Virus record (IMG/VR): IMGVR_UViG_3300049215_000771
Span: 1-64,000 of that record
Strand: one strand, 5' to 3'
DNA from: a virus
Length of the DNA stretch: 64,000 nucleotides
A program made the translations under genes and the position numbers. Below are positions 1 through 6,976 of this stretch, piece by piece. Each line of letters opens with the position of its first letter. The first letter of the stretch is position 1. Under the pieces are notes generated by a model, which saw nothing but the letters and a program-made list of their open reading frames with translations, ran no database searches and was not told where the DNA came from.

Positions 1-159
1 TCAAAAGACAAAGAAAAGCACCTGGCGAATGCCGTTAGAAGTGGCTGGTCCAGGGAGAAAATACTGGCCGAAGTTGCCAAGTGCGTATGCGTGTGTGCGA
101 ATTGCCATCGTAAACGGCACTGGAACGGCAAGCGGCTCGTGTTTAGGAGCGTGGTGTAA
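1..159 (+). CDS. HNH-type nuclease, C-terminal fragment
   Basis: The gene enters from the left edge; only its last 52 codons are visible. They contain a long basic helix followed by AKCVCVCANCHRKRHW. The C-x-x-C-H pattern (CANCH) before a basic end is what closes many small phage and bacterial HNH endonucleases, where it holds part of the zinc site. The catalytic His-Asn core would lie outside the window, so activity cannot be judged. The stop TAA lies inside the tRNA-Trp gene that follows (its D arm supplies the stop). Confidence 0.6.
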   Translation, partial: SKDKEKHLANAVRSGWSREKILAEVAKCVCVCANCHRKRHWNGKRLVFRSVV

Positions 160-215
160 TGGTAACATTTCAGTCTCCAAAACTGACGTTCTCGGTTCGA
201 GTCCGAGCGCTCCTG
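145..215 (+). tRNA. tRNA-Trp (CCA)
   Basis: Cloverleaf with acceptor AGGAGCG/CGCTCCT, D arm, anticodon stem TCAGT/ACTGA, loop CTCCAAA and a normal T arm. The first 15 bases overlap the end of the upstream HNH fragment. Confidence 0.92.
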
Positions 216-227
216 CTGTGATTGCTG

Positions 228-256
228 TTTACAAAACCCGATTTCCGTAGTAATAT
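228..256 (+). promoter_or_regulatory. sigma70-like promoter
   Basis: TTTACA, 17 bp spacer ending in CGTAG, then TAATAT. One of a family of near-identical promoters in this window. It lies 28 bases before the start of the next gene. Confidence 0.65.
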
Positions 257-283
257 CTGAAGCCAACCCTGGAGGGCATAGAT

Positions 284-493
284 ATGACTAAAACAGAAAG
301 GGCCGCTATCGAACGAGTGAATCCAGAAGCAAGATACCGTCGATGCCTGGGACACTGGTGCGGTCACAAGGAATTTTTTAGCACAAGTGCAGCGAATCGC
401 TTCTGCCCCAAATGCGAGGCGAAGAAAAACCAGATTGCTCAATCGTCATCGGGCATTCGTATTGTGGGCGGCGGCGATAATTGGGAAGGATAA
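284..493 (+). CDS. small zinc-ribbon-like protein, unknown
   Basis: 69 residues, not recognised. The ATG follows a GGAGG ribosome site. It has Cys21 and Cys26 in CLGHWC and a later CPKC, a spacing that could bind one zinc ion, and a glycine-rich end. It is the first gene behind the promoter at 228-256 and ends 2 bases before the next start, so the two are probably co-translated. Confidence 0.6.
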   Translation: MTKTERAAIERVNPEARYRRCLGHWCGHKEFFSTSAANRFCPKCEAKKNQIAQSSSGIRIVGGGDNWEG

Positions 494-495
494 AT

Positions 496-714
496 ATGCG
501 GACTGAGATGACTTCGGAAGAATTGTCCTTGGCGGAAGTGTTGAAGCCGTTGCTTTCCAAAGGAAAGTCACAAGCCAAGGTCAAGTTGACGGTGAATTTT
601 ACAAGTGGCGTCAACGGCGGCATTCTGGTCAAGGTCGAGGAAGATGGTAGCGAAGCGAAGCATCTGGCGTTTCCTTGGCGATCTGTGGCTCAATCTTTGA
701 CGCAGGGTATGTAA
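496..714 (+). CDS. unknown 72-residue protein
   Basis: Start chosen at the second ATG because GGGAAGGA stands just before it, inside the end of the previous gene. Charged N-terminal helix (EELSLAEVLKPLL), then a likely two-strand segment. No family recognised. Followed directly by tRNA-Gly. Confidence 0.6.
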   Translation: MRTEMTSEELSLAEVLKPLLSKGKSQAKVKLTVNFTSGVNGGILVKVEEDGSEAKHLAFPWRSVAQSLTQGM

Positions 715-787
715 GCGGGTGTAGCTCAGTGGCTAGAGCGCCACGTTGCCAACGTGGATGTCGTGGGTTCAAATCCCATCACCCGCT
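715..787 (+). tRNA. tRNA-Gly (GCC)
   Basis: Acceptor GCGGGTG/CACCCGC, anticodon stem CCACG/CGTGG, loop TTGCCAA, T stem GTGGG/CCCAT. Confidence 0.93.
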
Positions 788-797
788 CTGTAGGTTT

Positions 798-868
798 GCG
801 GGCATGATGTAGCGGTAGCCTACCTGCTTGCCATGCAGGAAGTCCGGGTTCGACTCCCGGTGCCCGCT
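798..868 (+). tRNA. tRNA-Gly (GCC), second copy
   Basis: Acceptor GCGGGCA/TGCCCGC, anticodon stem CCTGC/GCAGG, loop TTGCCAT. Body sequence differs clearly from the preceding tRNA-Gly, so it is not a recent tandem copy. Confidence 0.92.
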
Positions 869-870
869 CT

Positions 871-995
871 GTGGGGATAGTGTAACGGCAGCACGGGAAA
901 AACAGTCTCAGCGCCAATTTGTCCTACGGGAATGCTTAGTTGGGATTACATTCCATTCGGAGGACCAAGTGTAGGTTCAACTCCTACTCCCCACA
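871..995 (+). tRNA. tRNA-Arg (TCG) interrupted by a 54-nt insert
   Basis: Acceptor GTGGGGA/TCCCCAC, D arm GTGT/GCAC and T arm GTAGG/CCTAC are intact. Removing 898-951 joins GG to TCC and restores an anticodon stem GGTCC/GGACC with loop ATTCGGA, anticodon TCG. The insert lies between tRNA positions 28 and 29, not at the usual 37/38 intron site. Exact ends are inferred from the restored stem. Confidence 0.8.
898..951 (+). other. intron-like RNA element, copy 1
   Basis: Core from 904: AGTCT, CAGC, GCC, AATTTG, a TCC/GGA hairpin with a TACG loop, ATGCTTA, GTTG, GGATTACAT. AGTCTCAGC can pair with GTTGGGATT. The same core is repeated at 4898, 6245, 14814 and 34804, and in permuted form at 12382 and 12992. 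Confidence 0.75.
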
Positions 996-1018
996 CTTAC
1001 AAGAAAGGAAAGTGAAAT

Positions 1019-1450
1019 GTGAACGGGAAGAAGGCGAGTGTCAAACACCGCATCGAAACCACTAAGATCGCTGGACTCCCCTCGCCGATCAACCCCGTCC
1101 GCCAACATCGCCATCGTGGATCGAGCAAAGGTGGTGAAGGTTTGGAAAGAGCCAGGGCCAAGAAACGCAGGGATAAGATGAAGGAACTGGCGAGGTCTGA
1201 ATTCGCCTATACGGTCAAGGTGAAACTTCCCTACATGGGAATGGAAGACCCCCAAGAAGTTGTCGGCCATATCAACGAGATGGCTTGCCGGCTTCGCTTC
1301 ATTACTCACGAAGATCGTCGAGGGCGTTCTGTGATGGTGAGGGCCGAAATGACAGATGCTCGTGAAGTGTGGGCCAGGGTCGTCCCATCGGGTATGCTGC
1401 AAGGCCCGGAGAAATACTTGTGGGGCGGTTTGAACAGGGAAAAGTCTTGA
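1019..1450 (+). CDS. unknown basic protein, 143 residues
   Basis: GTG start chosen because the ATG two bases upstream meets a stop at once; GAAAGGA precedes it. Residues 1-60 are very basic and rich in Arg and Lys, suggesting nucleic acid contact. Residues 60-120 look like an alpha/beta fold. No family recognised. The last five codons overlap tRNA-Pro. Confidence 0.55.
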   Translation: MNGKKASVKHRIETTKIAGLPSPINPVRQHRHRGSSKGGEGLERARAKKRRDKMKELARSEFAYTVKVKLPYMGMEDPQEVVGHINEMACRLRFITHEDRRGRSVMVRAEMTDAREVWARVVPSGMLQGPEKYLWGGLNREKS

Positions 1451-1507
1451 TGGTAAGACGCCGGCTTTGGAAGCTGGAGACTGCGGGTTCGACTCCCGCT
1501 TCCCTGA
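1435..1507 (+). tRNA. tRNA-Pro (TGG)
   Basis: Acceptor CAGGGAA/TTCCCTG, anticodon stem CCGGC/GCTGG, loop TTTGGAA, T stem GCGGG/CCCGC. Confidence 0.92.
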
Positions 1508-1516
1508 CTGGCGTAT

Positions 1517-1591
1517 CGGGGTGTAGCTTAGTTTGGCTAAAGCGCATGGTTCGGGACCATGAGAGCGCAGGTTCGAGTCCTGTCACCCCGA
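1517..1591 (+). tRNA. tRNA-Pro (CGG)
   Basis: Acceptor CGGGGTG/CACCCCG, anticodon stem CATGG/CCATG, loop TTCGGGA, T stem GCAGG/CCTGT. Confidence 0.92.
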
Positions 1592-1682
1592 CTCGGTTGT
1601 TGGCTTCAGTCTACGTCAGTAGTGCCTCCAACAATACAACAGATGAGGGCGGCTTTTTACCGGGATCATCTGACCGATTCTT

Positions 1683-1755
1683 CAGGGAGAAGTCTTGTTG
1701 GTAAGACGCCTCGTTCGGATCGAGGAGGGTGCGGGTTCAACTCCCGCCTCCCTGA
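1683..1755 (+). tRNA. tRNA-Pro (CGG), second copy
   Basis: Acceptor CAGGGAG/CTCCCTG, anticodon stem CCTCG/CGAGG, loop TTCGGAT. The body resembles the tRNA-Pro at 1435 rather than the CGG copy at 1517. Confidence 0.9.
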
Positions 1756-1785
1756 CTTGAAGCACCTGGCCTTGAGGGGTTAGTT

Positions 1786-2127
1786 ATGTCAGTGCTGGGC
1801 AAGGATGATAAAGGTCGAGTCTGGTTCAAGTCGGATTGGTATCTCTCCGACATCACTGAGGCAATCGACTTCAAGGTTACGAATGAAAGTTTCTTGTGGT
1901 CGAAGTGGTTCAAACTGGTAGCCACAGTGCCTTACAACAAGGAATTTCATGGCACGATGCGAAATTCCAACGGGTACGAGTATTCTCCCAAATACTACGA
2001 CCAAACCATCGGCTGGTACAAGTCGCTGCAACAGGCGTCGATGGCGCTGGAGAACTTGATGCCTTTGTTGGGGATTCATGAGATCAGCCCCATCGACGGT
2101 ATGCCTTACATGAGGAAGAATCAATAA
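1786..2127 (+). CDS. unknown 113-residue protein
   Basis: ATG preceded by TTGAGGGG, a leader also seen before the gene at 10575. Rich in aromatic residues (WFKSDWYL, WSKWFKL), probably a small beta-rich globular protein. No signal peptide, membrane segment or known motif. It sits alone between tRNA genes. Confidence 0.6.
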   Translation: MSVLGKDDKGRVWFKSDWYLSDITEAIDFKVTNESFLWSKWFKLVATVPYNKEFHGTMRNSNGYEYSPKYYDQTIGWYKSLQQASMALENLMPLLGIHEISPIDGMPYMRKNQ

Positions 2128-2202
2128 CAGGGTGTGGTCCAGCTTGGAGTGGACGCCAGGTCGGGAACCTGGAGATCGGTGGTTCAAATCCACCCACCCT
2201 GA
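2128..2202 (+). tRNA. tRNA-Pro (GGG) with C33
   Basis: Acceptor CAGGGTG/CACCCTG, anticodon stem CCAGG/CCTGG, loop TCGGGAA. Position 33, almost always T, is C here. A second GGG tRNA-Pro with a normal loop is at 4113. Confidence 0.82.
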
Positions 2203-2209
2203 CTTGTAT

Positions 2210-2278
2210 TGCCGGGGTACTGGTGTACGGTTGTGGCTCTGAACCACGACTTGCGGGGTTCGACTCCCTGACCGGCAG
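2210..2278 (+). tRNA. tRNA-Gln-like (CTG), degenerate D arm
   Basis: Acceptor of six pairs, anticodon stem TGTGG/CCACG, loop CTCTGAA, T arm GGGG/CCCT. The D arm is short and poorly paired. A canonical Gln (CTG) gene exists at 20429. Confidence 0.65.
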
Positions 2279-2391
2279 CTTGCTTCGTAGGTGCGGGCTG
2301 GGACTCAAGGCGGTTGTGGAGTGAGGTCCAGTTCAGGAGCGGCCCGGATAAAATGGGGAAACCGGGACGAAGCAAATTTCAGGAGAGCGTC

Positions 2392-3126
2392 GTGTCCGAC
2401 AAGATTGGTTTTCCTGTCGGTTTGGCTGACGGCCTTATCAAAGAAGAAAAAGTCGCCCGCCGTCCCATCGTCGATTGGGACAAAGAAATTCCCGACATGG
2501 AAGAAGGTTGGGTCTACGCCCGACGTGGCAACAAGAAGGGAAAGCGACTTCGGAAGTTCCTTCAGCCAATGGCTGGTTACTACCGGGACGACAGCCCCCT
2601 CATCTGGATGCCAAGGGTCAACGATCTCGTGACTGCTGAGGCGAAGCGATGGAAGGCTTTGGAATACAGGGTCAGGGAGATCACACCACTGTTGAAAGTG
2701 TTTGAACTTGTTCGTGACAACGCCCCATTCTGCTGTGTCCATATCACGGACCACTGGCCGGAATGTACCTGGGTGAAATTCCCCCGTACCAGCGACGGTT
2801 CCTACGGCAACAGCATTGGTGTCTCATGGGATTGGGTGAAGGGCAAGGAAAAGCCCAACTTGCCACAAAAGCAAGATATTGGAGATGCCTGGTTCGCCTA
2901 TGAAAGCCGTTCGAGCGAAGTCAGGCGACGTGTTGGTTTGTTCGAGTCGTTGTTCCAGATGGCGCTGGAGAAACGATACGCCGATGAATTCTACAGACAC
3001 AGGGACCGCACGTTTCTTCGGAACCTGGTCATCAATGGGCGAACCTATCTTGTCGGCAGGAAGGAAGGCGGCGGATTTGGTGTCATCGCCTATCCAGAAG
3101 ACATCATTACGGAAGTCGTGAAATGA
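2392..3126 (+). CDS. unknown 244-residue protein
   Basis: Not recognised. GTG at 2392 chosen because AGGAG lies six bases before it; an ATG at 2353 is possible. Rich in Trp, Lys and Arg, with several amphipathic helices in the second half (residues 150-210) and a beta-type end. No membrane segment. Overlaps the next gene by four bases, so both are translated together. Confidence 0.6.
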   Translation: MSDKIGFPVGLADGLIKEEKVARRPIVDWDKEIPDMEEGWVYARRGNKKGKRLRKFLQPMAGYYRDDSPLIWMPRVNDLVTAEAKRWKALEYRVREITPLLKVFELVRDNAPFCCVHITDHWPECTWVKFPRTSDGSYGNSIGVSWDWVKGKEKPNLPQKQDIGDAWFAYESRSSEVRRRVGLFESLFQMALEKRYADEFYRHRDRTFLRNLVINGRTYLVGRKEGGGFGVIAYPEDIITEVVK

Positions 3127-3386
3127 TTATCGCTGGCGGTCGTTACAGAAGTGGTACTCGATACGCCCGTGAAGTAACATCCAAACACGAGCCGTTGCTC
3201 GAACAGTTGGGATGGAAGTTGAAAGATGGTGTGTGGCAAACGGACGATCAGAAGGTGGTGGATGAAACCTTGTCCAAAGGCATCTATTGCAGCCGGACGC
3301 ACTTGTTTTTCTTCTCCAGGGAGTATGTACAGAAAGCACTTCCCAACAGATGGAAGGTTGGACTCAACGAAATTCTCGGTCCATAG
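3123..3386 (+). CDS. unknown 87-residue protein
   Basis: Starts in an ATGA overlap with the previous gene. Basic, with one Cys; no motif recognised. Its stop TAG lies in tRNA-Ile, which begins nine bases before the stop ends. Confidence 0.6.
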   Translation: MIIAGGRYRSGTRYAREVTSKHEPLLEQLGWKLKDGVWQTDDQKVVDETLSKGIYCSRTHLFFFSREYVQKALPNRWKVGLNEILGP

Positions 3387-3449
3387 CTCAGTTGGCAGAG
3401 CATCACCCTGATAAGGTGGGGGTCGGTGGTTCAAGTCCACCTGGACCGA
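3377..3449 (+). tRNA. tRNA-Ile (GAT)
   Basis: Acceptor CGGTCCA/TGGACCG, anticodon stem TCACC/GGTGG, loop CTGATAA, T stem GGTGG/CCACC. Confidence 0.94.
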
Positions 3450-3703
3450 CTGGTAGTTGTTAGAGGCGTCCTCCAGTGTCCTGCGGGATAGACGCTTCGT
3501 AGCCAGGATGAGCGGCAGCTATCCGTCCATATGCCATGCGTATATGACGTTTCCAACCGTCACACCCTCCAGGTGCGGCACACGCCCCCTGTGGCGGTTG
3601 GGATTGGTTAGTCACGGAACAATCGCAAGGTCAAGGCCGTGCCAGGGTGACAAAACCCTGCTGGACACTAACCGCTGGAAATATCTGAGACTTCTACTAT
3701 GAT
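3450..3703 (+). ncRNA. gap without genes, possible structured RNA
   Basis: 254 bases with no convincing frame. Several short inverted segments are visible, for example GGAT/ATCC near 3507-3532, and the word CGTAGCC occurs, as it does in the gap at 9755-9902. A homing-nuclease-like gene follows. Whether this is an intron remnant or a free RNA is not known. Confidence 0.35.
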
Positions 3704-3721
3704 ATGGTAGGAGTCTGCAAC

Positions 3722-4111
3722 ATGAACACCAGAGAGAAAGGCGAGTACGCCTGCATCAAGATTCAAGAGGAAGCACTTCTGCGGGGCTACATCATTAGTC
3801 GCCCGACGATGGAAGGTTCCCGATACGACATGATTCTGGACGATGGCGAGAAGCTACAGAAGGTCCAGGTCAAGTACGCAAATGCGGAAGGTGATGGAGT
3901 TACCTACGCAACGCTCTCAAAAAAGAGTGGCGGTAAAGCATACACCGCAAAGGAAGTGGACTTGTTGATGGTTTTCATCCCAAAACTCAACAAGATATGC
4001 GCCTTCGGCCCGGAGGTTTTTGCAGGTCGTACCAAACTATTCATCAGGTACGGCCCGCCGAGGAATGGGCAGAAGAAGGGATGTGTGAACGCTACGGATT
4101 ACTTCTGGTAA
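3722..4111 (+). CDS. PD-(D/E)XK nuclease-like protein (PDDEXK_5 / I-Ssp6803I type)
   Basis: 129 residues. ATG at 3722 chosen because AGGAG stands eight bases before it. The segment RYDMILDDGEKLQKVQVKYA matches the pattern of the small PD-(D/E)XK family that includes the tRNA-intron homing enzyme I-Ssp6803I: Asp in RYDMILD and the Q-V-K of KVQVKYA as catalytic pair. An N-terminal helix with Glu (KIQEEALLRG) fits the family. It lies between tRNA-Ile plus a structured gap and tRNA-Pro, fitting a tRNA-associated homing nuclease. The family is by recognition only; the cut site is unknown. Confidence 0.65.
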   Translation: MNTREKGEYACIKIQEEALLRGYIISRPTMEGSRYDMILDDGEKLQKVQVKYANAEGDGVTYATLSKKSGGKAYTAKEVDLLMVFIPKLNKICAFGPEVFAGRTKLFIRYGPPRNGQKKGCVNATDYFW

Positions 4112-4112
4112 T

Positions 4113-4187
4113 CGGGGTGTAGTTCAGCTTGGCTAGAACGCATGGCTGGGGGCCATGAAGTCGCAGGTTCAAATCCTGTCACCCCGA
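4113..4187 (+). tRNA. tRNA-Pro (GGG)
   Basis: Acceptor CGGGGTG/CACCCCG, anticodon stem CATGG/CCATG, loop CTGGGGG, T stem GCAGG/CCTGT. Close relative of the CGG copy at 1517. Confidence 0.92.
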
Positions 4188-4200
4188 CTGTAGGGCTGAG

Positions 4201-4866
4201 ATGATGAAGAAGTGGAAGAAAAAGAAACAAAAGCAGAAGCAACACAAACAGCCCAAACGCCCTGCGGGATTTCACGAGGCTCTTGAAGGCCCGATGTATG
4301 TCCTGTACTTCGACGGCATGTGTTCTCCGGTGAACCCGCAAGGAATTTGCATCGGTTCATTCATCTTGTACGACACCCACGGCATCCAGGTGGGAAAAGG
4401 AAGAGAACTCATTTGTAGGGAGACGAACGAAGCTACGAACAATACTGGCGAGTGGGCAGCGCTGGTCCTGGGACTGCGATTTGCAAAAGACCTGGGTGTG
4501 AAGCGATTGGAAATTAACGGCGACTCGCAGATCGTTCTCGGTTCTCTCACAACCTTCAAGCGGCCTGCGGTTCACTTGCAGAAATGGAAAGACGAGGCTC
4601 ATTCCTTCTTGAGTGAGATCGAGTGGACTGCGAATCACATTCCGAGGGAGGATAACGCCGAAGCCGACGCCTTGGGCAACGAGTTGTACGAACAGATCAT
4701 TGTCTCTGAACCATTCGATGAGTCGAAGCTGGGAGACAATCACTGGTACAACAAACCTCCTACGGATAAGCAGCTTGCTTACCTGAAAAGGCTCGGATAC
4801 GATGGGGAGCCTCCGACAACAGGCAAGGAGGCGTCCGACCTGATTGGTAGTCTGAGATCAGCCTGA
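4201..4866 (+). CDS. rnhA: ribonuclease HI with C-terminal extra domain
   Basis: 221 residues. After a 20-residue Lys/Gln-rich leader, the RNase H fold runs from about 30 to 165. The acidic active-site residues are visible: Asp in YFDGMCSP, Glu in NNTGEWAAL, Asp in INGDSQIV and Asp in EDNAEADAL. It would cut the RNA strand of RNA-DNA hybrids, for example to remove primers. Residues 175-221 (PPTDKQLAYLKRLGYDG) resemble the small DUF3072-like domain sometimes found on RNase H. A second RNase H is at 10979; they differ in length and tail. Confidence 0.85.
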   Translation: MMKKWKKKKQKQKQHKQPKRPAGFHEALEGPMYVLYFDGMCSPVNPQGICIGSFILYDTHGIQVGKGRELICRETNEATNNTGEWAALVLGLRFAKDLGVKRLEINGDSQIVLGSLTTFKRPAVHLQKWKDEAHSFLSEIEWTANHIPREDNAEADALGNELYEQIIVSEPFDESKLGDNHWYNKPPTDKQLAYLKRLGYDGEPPTTGKEASDLIGSLRSA

Positions 4867-4871
4867 CTAAT

Positions 4872-4970
4872 GCCGGCGAAGCCCGATTGGTAGGGCATCT
4901 TCTCTTCGCTATTTGTCCTTCGGGAATGATTGAAGGGATTACATTGTAGGTTCGACTCCTATCGCCGGCT
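4872..4970 (+). tRNA. tRNA-like gene whose anticodon arm is replaced by the RNA element
   Basis: Acceptor GCCGGCG/CGCCGGC, D arm GCCC/GGGC and T arm GTAGG/CCTAT are sound. Between position 26 and the T arm there is only the 47-nt RNA element (4898-4944) and one base. No alternative anticodon stem of five pairs with a 7-nt loop can be drawn. Either a relic or an RNA that is not a decoding tRNA. Confidence 0.6.
4898..4944 (+). other. intron-like RNA element, copy 2
   Basis: CTTC, GCT, ATTTG, TCC-TTCG-GGA hairpin, ATGATT, GAAG, GGATTACAT. CTTC pairs with GAAG, while other copies use CAGC/GTTG or CGAC/GTTG, so pairing is kept with changed bases. The outer AGTCT box is degenerate here. Confidence 0.7.
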
Positions 4971-4995
4971 CTCGCCTCACAGGAGAAAGTAGAGA

Positions 4996-5241
4996 ATGGA
5001 ATTTACCAACGATGAACTCATCGTCCTGCGACAACTGTTCCAGAAATGGGAACTGACCAACGGGCGCACGGTCGAAGAAGAAATTCTCAACATCGACTCG
5101 GCTCCCTATGTCGTGGGGTTCAAACCGGAGCCTGGTCAACATAGGCTGCCACGATCTGAGTGGGCAGAATTCGTCAAGAAACTGAAAGAAATCGTCAGGC
5201 CGACTGCCGAGCATCATTACGACATCGGCGGCGAGGGATAG
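4996..5241 (+). CDS. unknown 81-residue protein
   Basis: ATG preceded by CAGGAGAAAG. Two likely helices rich in Glu and Lys around a short strand region; acidic overall. No motif recognised. Ends two bases before tRNA-Gln. Confidence 0.6.
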   Translation: MEFTNDELIVLRQLFQKWELTNGRTVEEEILNIDSAPYVVGFKPEPGQHRLPRSEWAEFVKKLKEIVRPTAEHHYDIGGEG

Positions 5242-5243
5242 AT

Positions 5244-5318
5244 TCCGGGGCTGGGGTTGCTGGTAATCCCGTCTGCCTTTGAAGCAGAACTGCGAAGGTT
5301 CGATTCCTTCCCCCGGAG
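5244..5318 (+). tRNA. tRNA-Gln (TTG)
   Basis: Acceptor TCCGGGG/CCCCGGA, anticodon stem TCTGC/GCAGA, loop CTTTGAA, T stem GAAGG/CCTTC. Confidence 0.88.
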
Positions 5319-5450
5319 CTAAGAAGTTCCGAACCGGAATTGAACACGGCGGTCTTCTGTGTAGAATGTAAATCGAGGCCAACTGGTTTCCGACGTGGAA
5401 GTGGCTGTTGTCGAATAGTTTCGCAACACTTTTCACAAAGGAGAACGCAG

Positions 5451-5825
5451 ATGGTTGAGATTTACAATGTTGGAACGGATGTGCCTTACGACCTGCCGGA
5501 TCAGGATGATCGGTTTGAGTGGCTGGTGTACTGGTACGAGGATGGAGGTTACGACGGCAACGGGGAATGTGTCGGCTACAACAAGGAAGATGGTATGCTG
5601 TACACGAAGAACCTGGGCCACTGCTCGTGTTATGGACCGTTCGACGGTTGGGGAACTGACTGCACGAAAGTCACGCCGCACGAGTTCTTCCGGGAAAAGG
5701 ACTCGATCTTCGATCCTGATAACATGGATGTCATCAAGAAGAAGGTCGCAGAACTGATCCCTTGGGCCGTCCCTTCGGGGCCGGTCTTCAAGGATAAGTT
5801 CAACTTGCTCGGAGAAGCGAAGTAA
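5451..5825 (+). CDS. unknown acidic protein, 124 residues
   Basis: ATG at 5451 chosen for the strong AAAGGAG site; an upstream TTG would add an odd Cys/Arg-rich leader. Acidic, aromatic-rich first half (WLVYWYEDGGYDGNG) with four Cys in the middle. No family recognised. Followed directly by the 53-bp tandem repeat. Confidence 0.6.
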   Translation: MVEIYNVGTDVPYDLPDQDDRFEWLVYWYEDGGYDGNGECVGYNKEDGMLYTKNLGHCSCYGPFDGWGTDCTKVTPHEFFREKDSIFDPDNMDVIKKKVAELIPWAVPSGPVFKDKFNLLGEAK

Positions 5826-5930
5826 CGATTCGGCGGTCCTAGACTGGCGTGGAAGTGGCCCTTCGGGGCCACGCCACACGATTCGGCGGTCCTAGACTGG
5901 CGTGGAAGTGGCCCTTCGGGGCCACGCCAC
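5825..5930 (+). repeat. two perfect 53-bp tandem copies, each with a UUCG hairpin
   Basis: Units 5825-5877 and 5878-5930 are identical. Each ends in a hairpin GTGGCCC-TTCG-GGGCCAC, further stabilised by flanking GGCGTGG/CCACGCC complementarity. No T-run follows, so these are not simple terminators; an RNA processing or stability signal is possible. Confidence 0.85.
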
Positions 5931-5984
5931 AAATCCTACGGGTTATTCTAGGTTACACCCGTAGCTGTTTTGCGAGACATCAAC

Positions 5985-6221
5985 ATGATGAACGGGCCGG
6001 ATTACAGCGACAACTGCCCCGATTGTGGGGAACCGCTGGCAGTACACCGGGGAGTGGTCCCCCTGACTGCTACAAGGTACTGTGCGAGTTGTAACTGGTG
6101 CGAAGTCACTGACGGCGACCGCCAGGCCAACGCCAGGGAAGATTGGTACGTTCGGAATGTGCGAAACAGGGAAGACAACAAGATCGTCATGGATGAAGAC
6201 GATGAATATGATGGTGGGTAG
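5985..6221 (+). CDS. zinc-ribbon protein, unknown
   Basis: 78 residues (start at 5985 or 5988, adjacent ATGs). CPDCGEPL near the start pairs with CASCNWC at about 38-44, a C4 zinc ribbon as in many phage transcription or recombination accessory proteins. Acidic tail (DEDDEYDGG). The last codons and the stop TAG lie in the interrupted tRNA-Lys. Confidence 0.6.
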   Translation: MMNGPDYSDNCPDCGEPLAVHRGVVPLTATRYCASCNWCEVTDGDRQANAREDWYVRNVRNREDNKIVMDEDDEYDGG

Positions 6222-6336
6222 CTCAGTGGTAGAGCGACGTAAAAAGTCTCAGCGCCAATTTGTCCTTCGGGAATGCTTAGTTGGGATTACATGCCATTTA
6301 AGCCGTAGGTCGCAGGTTCAACTCCTGCCCCACCAG
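6212..6336 (+). tRNA. tRNA-Lys (TTT) interrupted by a 53-nt insert
   Basis: Acceptor TGGTGGG/CCCACCA, D arm GCTC/GAGC, T arm GCAGG/CCTGC. Removing 6240-6292 joins ACG to GC and gives stem ACGGC/GCCGT with loop CATTTAA, anticodon TTT. Position 33 is then A instead of T, which is unusual. Confidence 0.75.
6240..6292 (+). other. intron-like RNA element, copy 3
   Basis: Core from 6245 almost identical to copy 1, with TTCG instead of TACG as hairpin loop. The first bases TAAA can pair with TTTA of the anticodon loop. Confidence 0.75.
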
Positions 6337-6338
6337 CT

Positions 6339-6875
6339 ATGACAAACATGCTTGATGCACACGACACACACTGCTGTCTGGAACACGGTTGCAAGTACGG
6401 CGATGAAGATTGCCCGGTTGCAACAGGTGTTAGGAAACAACAAGGGCTGTGCGAACAATGTGGCCTCGAAACTGAAGGCTACTACGGCGCAGCCGAGCGG
6501 ACCCGTGAAGAACAAGAAGCCTACTTGAATTTCTTGTGGGAAGACATGCACTTCCGTCCCGCTCGCCAGGTCGAGAAGGTTCACTGCCTGGTCTGCGACA
6601 AGGAACTGGAGTACGAGCCAGGACCAAATCACACCGGCAACGTAATGGACGCCGGCTTCATGTTGGTAAGTTTCCATTACGGCAGCCGACACGACCAGTG
6701 CCACGGCTACCACGGCAGGAAGACGATGAGGGGGAAAGACAACCCCATGCACGATCTCCTGGCGTGTGATGAGATCGAAGCCTTCATCTGTGACGATTGC
6801 TTCGAGAAGAAGTTCAACAAGATGAAGGGCTACGACATCCGACAGGAACGGACGAGAACGAAAAAGTTCAACTAA
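6339..6875 (+). CDS. cysteine-rich protein, unknown
   Basis: 178 residues with four Cys pairs: CCLEHGC, CEQCG, CLVCDKE and CDDC, plus several His. It probably binds two zinc ions. No catalytic motif seen. Stands alone between tRNA-Lys and tRNA-Pro. Confidence 0.6.
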   Translation: MTNMLDAHDTHCCLEHGCKYGDEDCPVATGVRKQQGLCEQCGLETEGYYGAAERTREEQEAYLNFLWEDMHFRPARQVEKVHCLVCDKELEYEPGPNHTGNVMDAGFMLVSFHYGSRHDQCHGYHGRKTMRGKDNPMHDLLACDEIEAFICDDCFEKKFNKMKGYDIRQERTRTKKFN

Positions 6876-6882
6876 CAACATT

Positions 6883-6959
6883 CAGGGATTAGCTCAGTTT
6901 GGTTTCAGAGCGCCTGCCTTGGGAGCAGGAGGTCGGAGGTTCAAATCCTCTATCCCTGA
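6883..6959 (+). tRNA. tRNA-Pro (TGG), second copy
   Basis: Acceptor CAGGGAT/ATCCCTG, anticodon stem CCTGC/GCAGG, loop CTTGGGA, T stem GGAGG/CCTCT. The D loop is two bases longer than usual. Confidence 0.9.
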
Positions 6960-6976
6960 CTACGGAGGGTCGCCCC

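Noticed and set aside
898-951. Group I, group II or BHB-type tRNA intron
   Set aside because: Too short for group I or II, no P7 or domain V, and not at the 37/38 site. No match to hammerhead, twister, pistol, hatchet or HDV consensus as I remember them.
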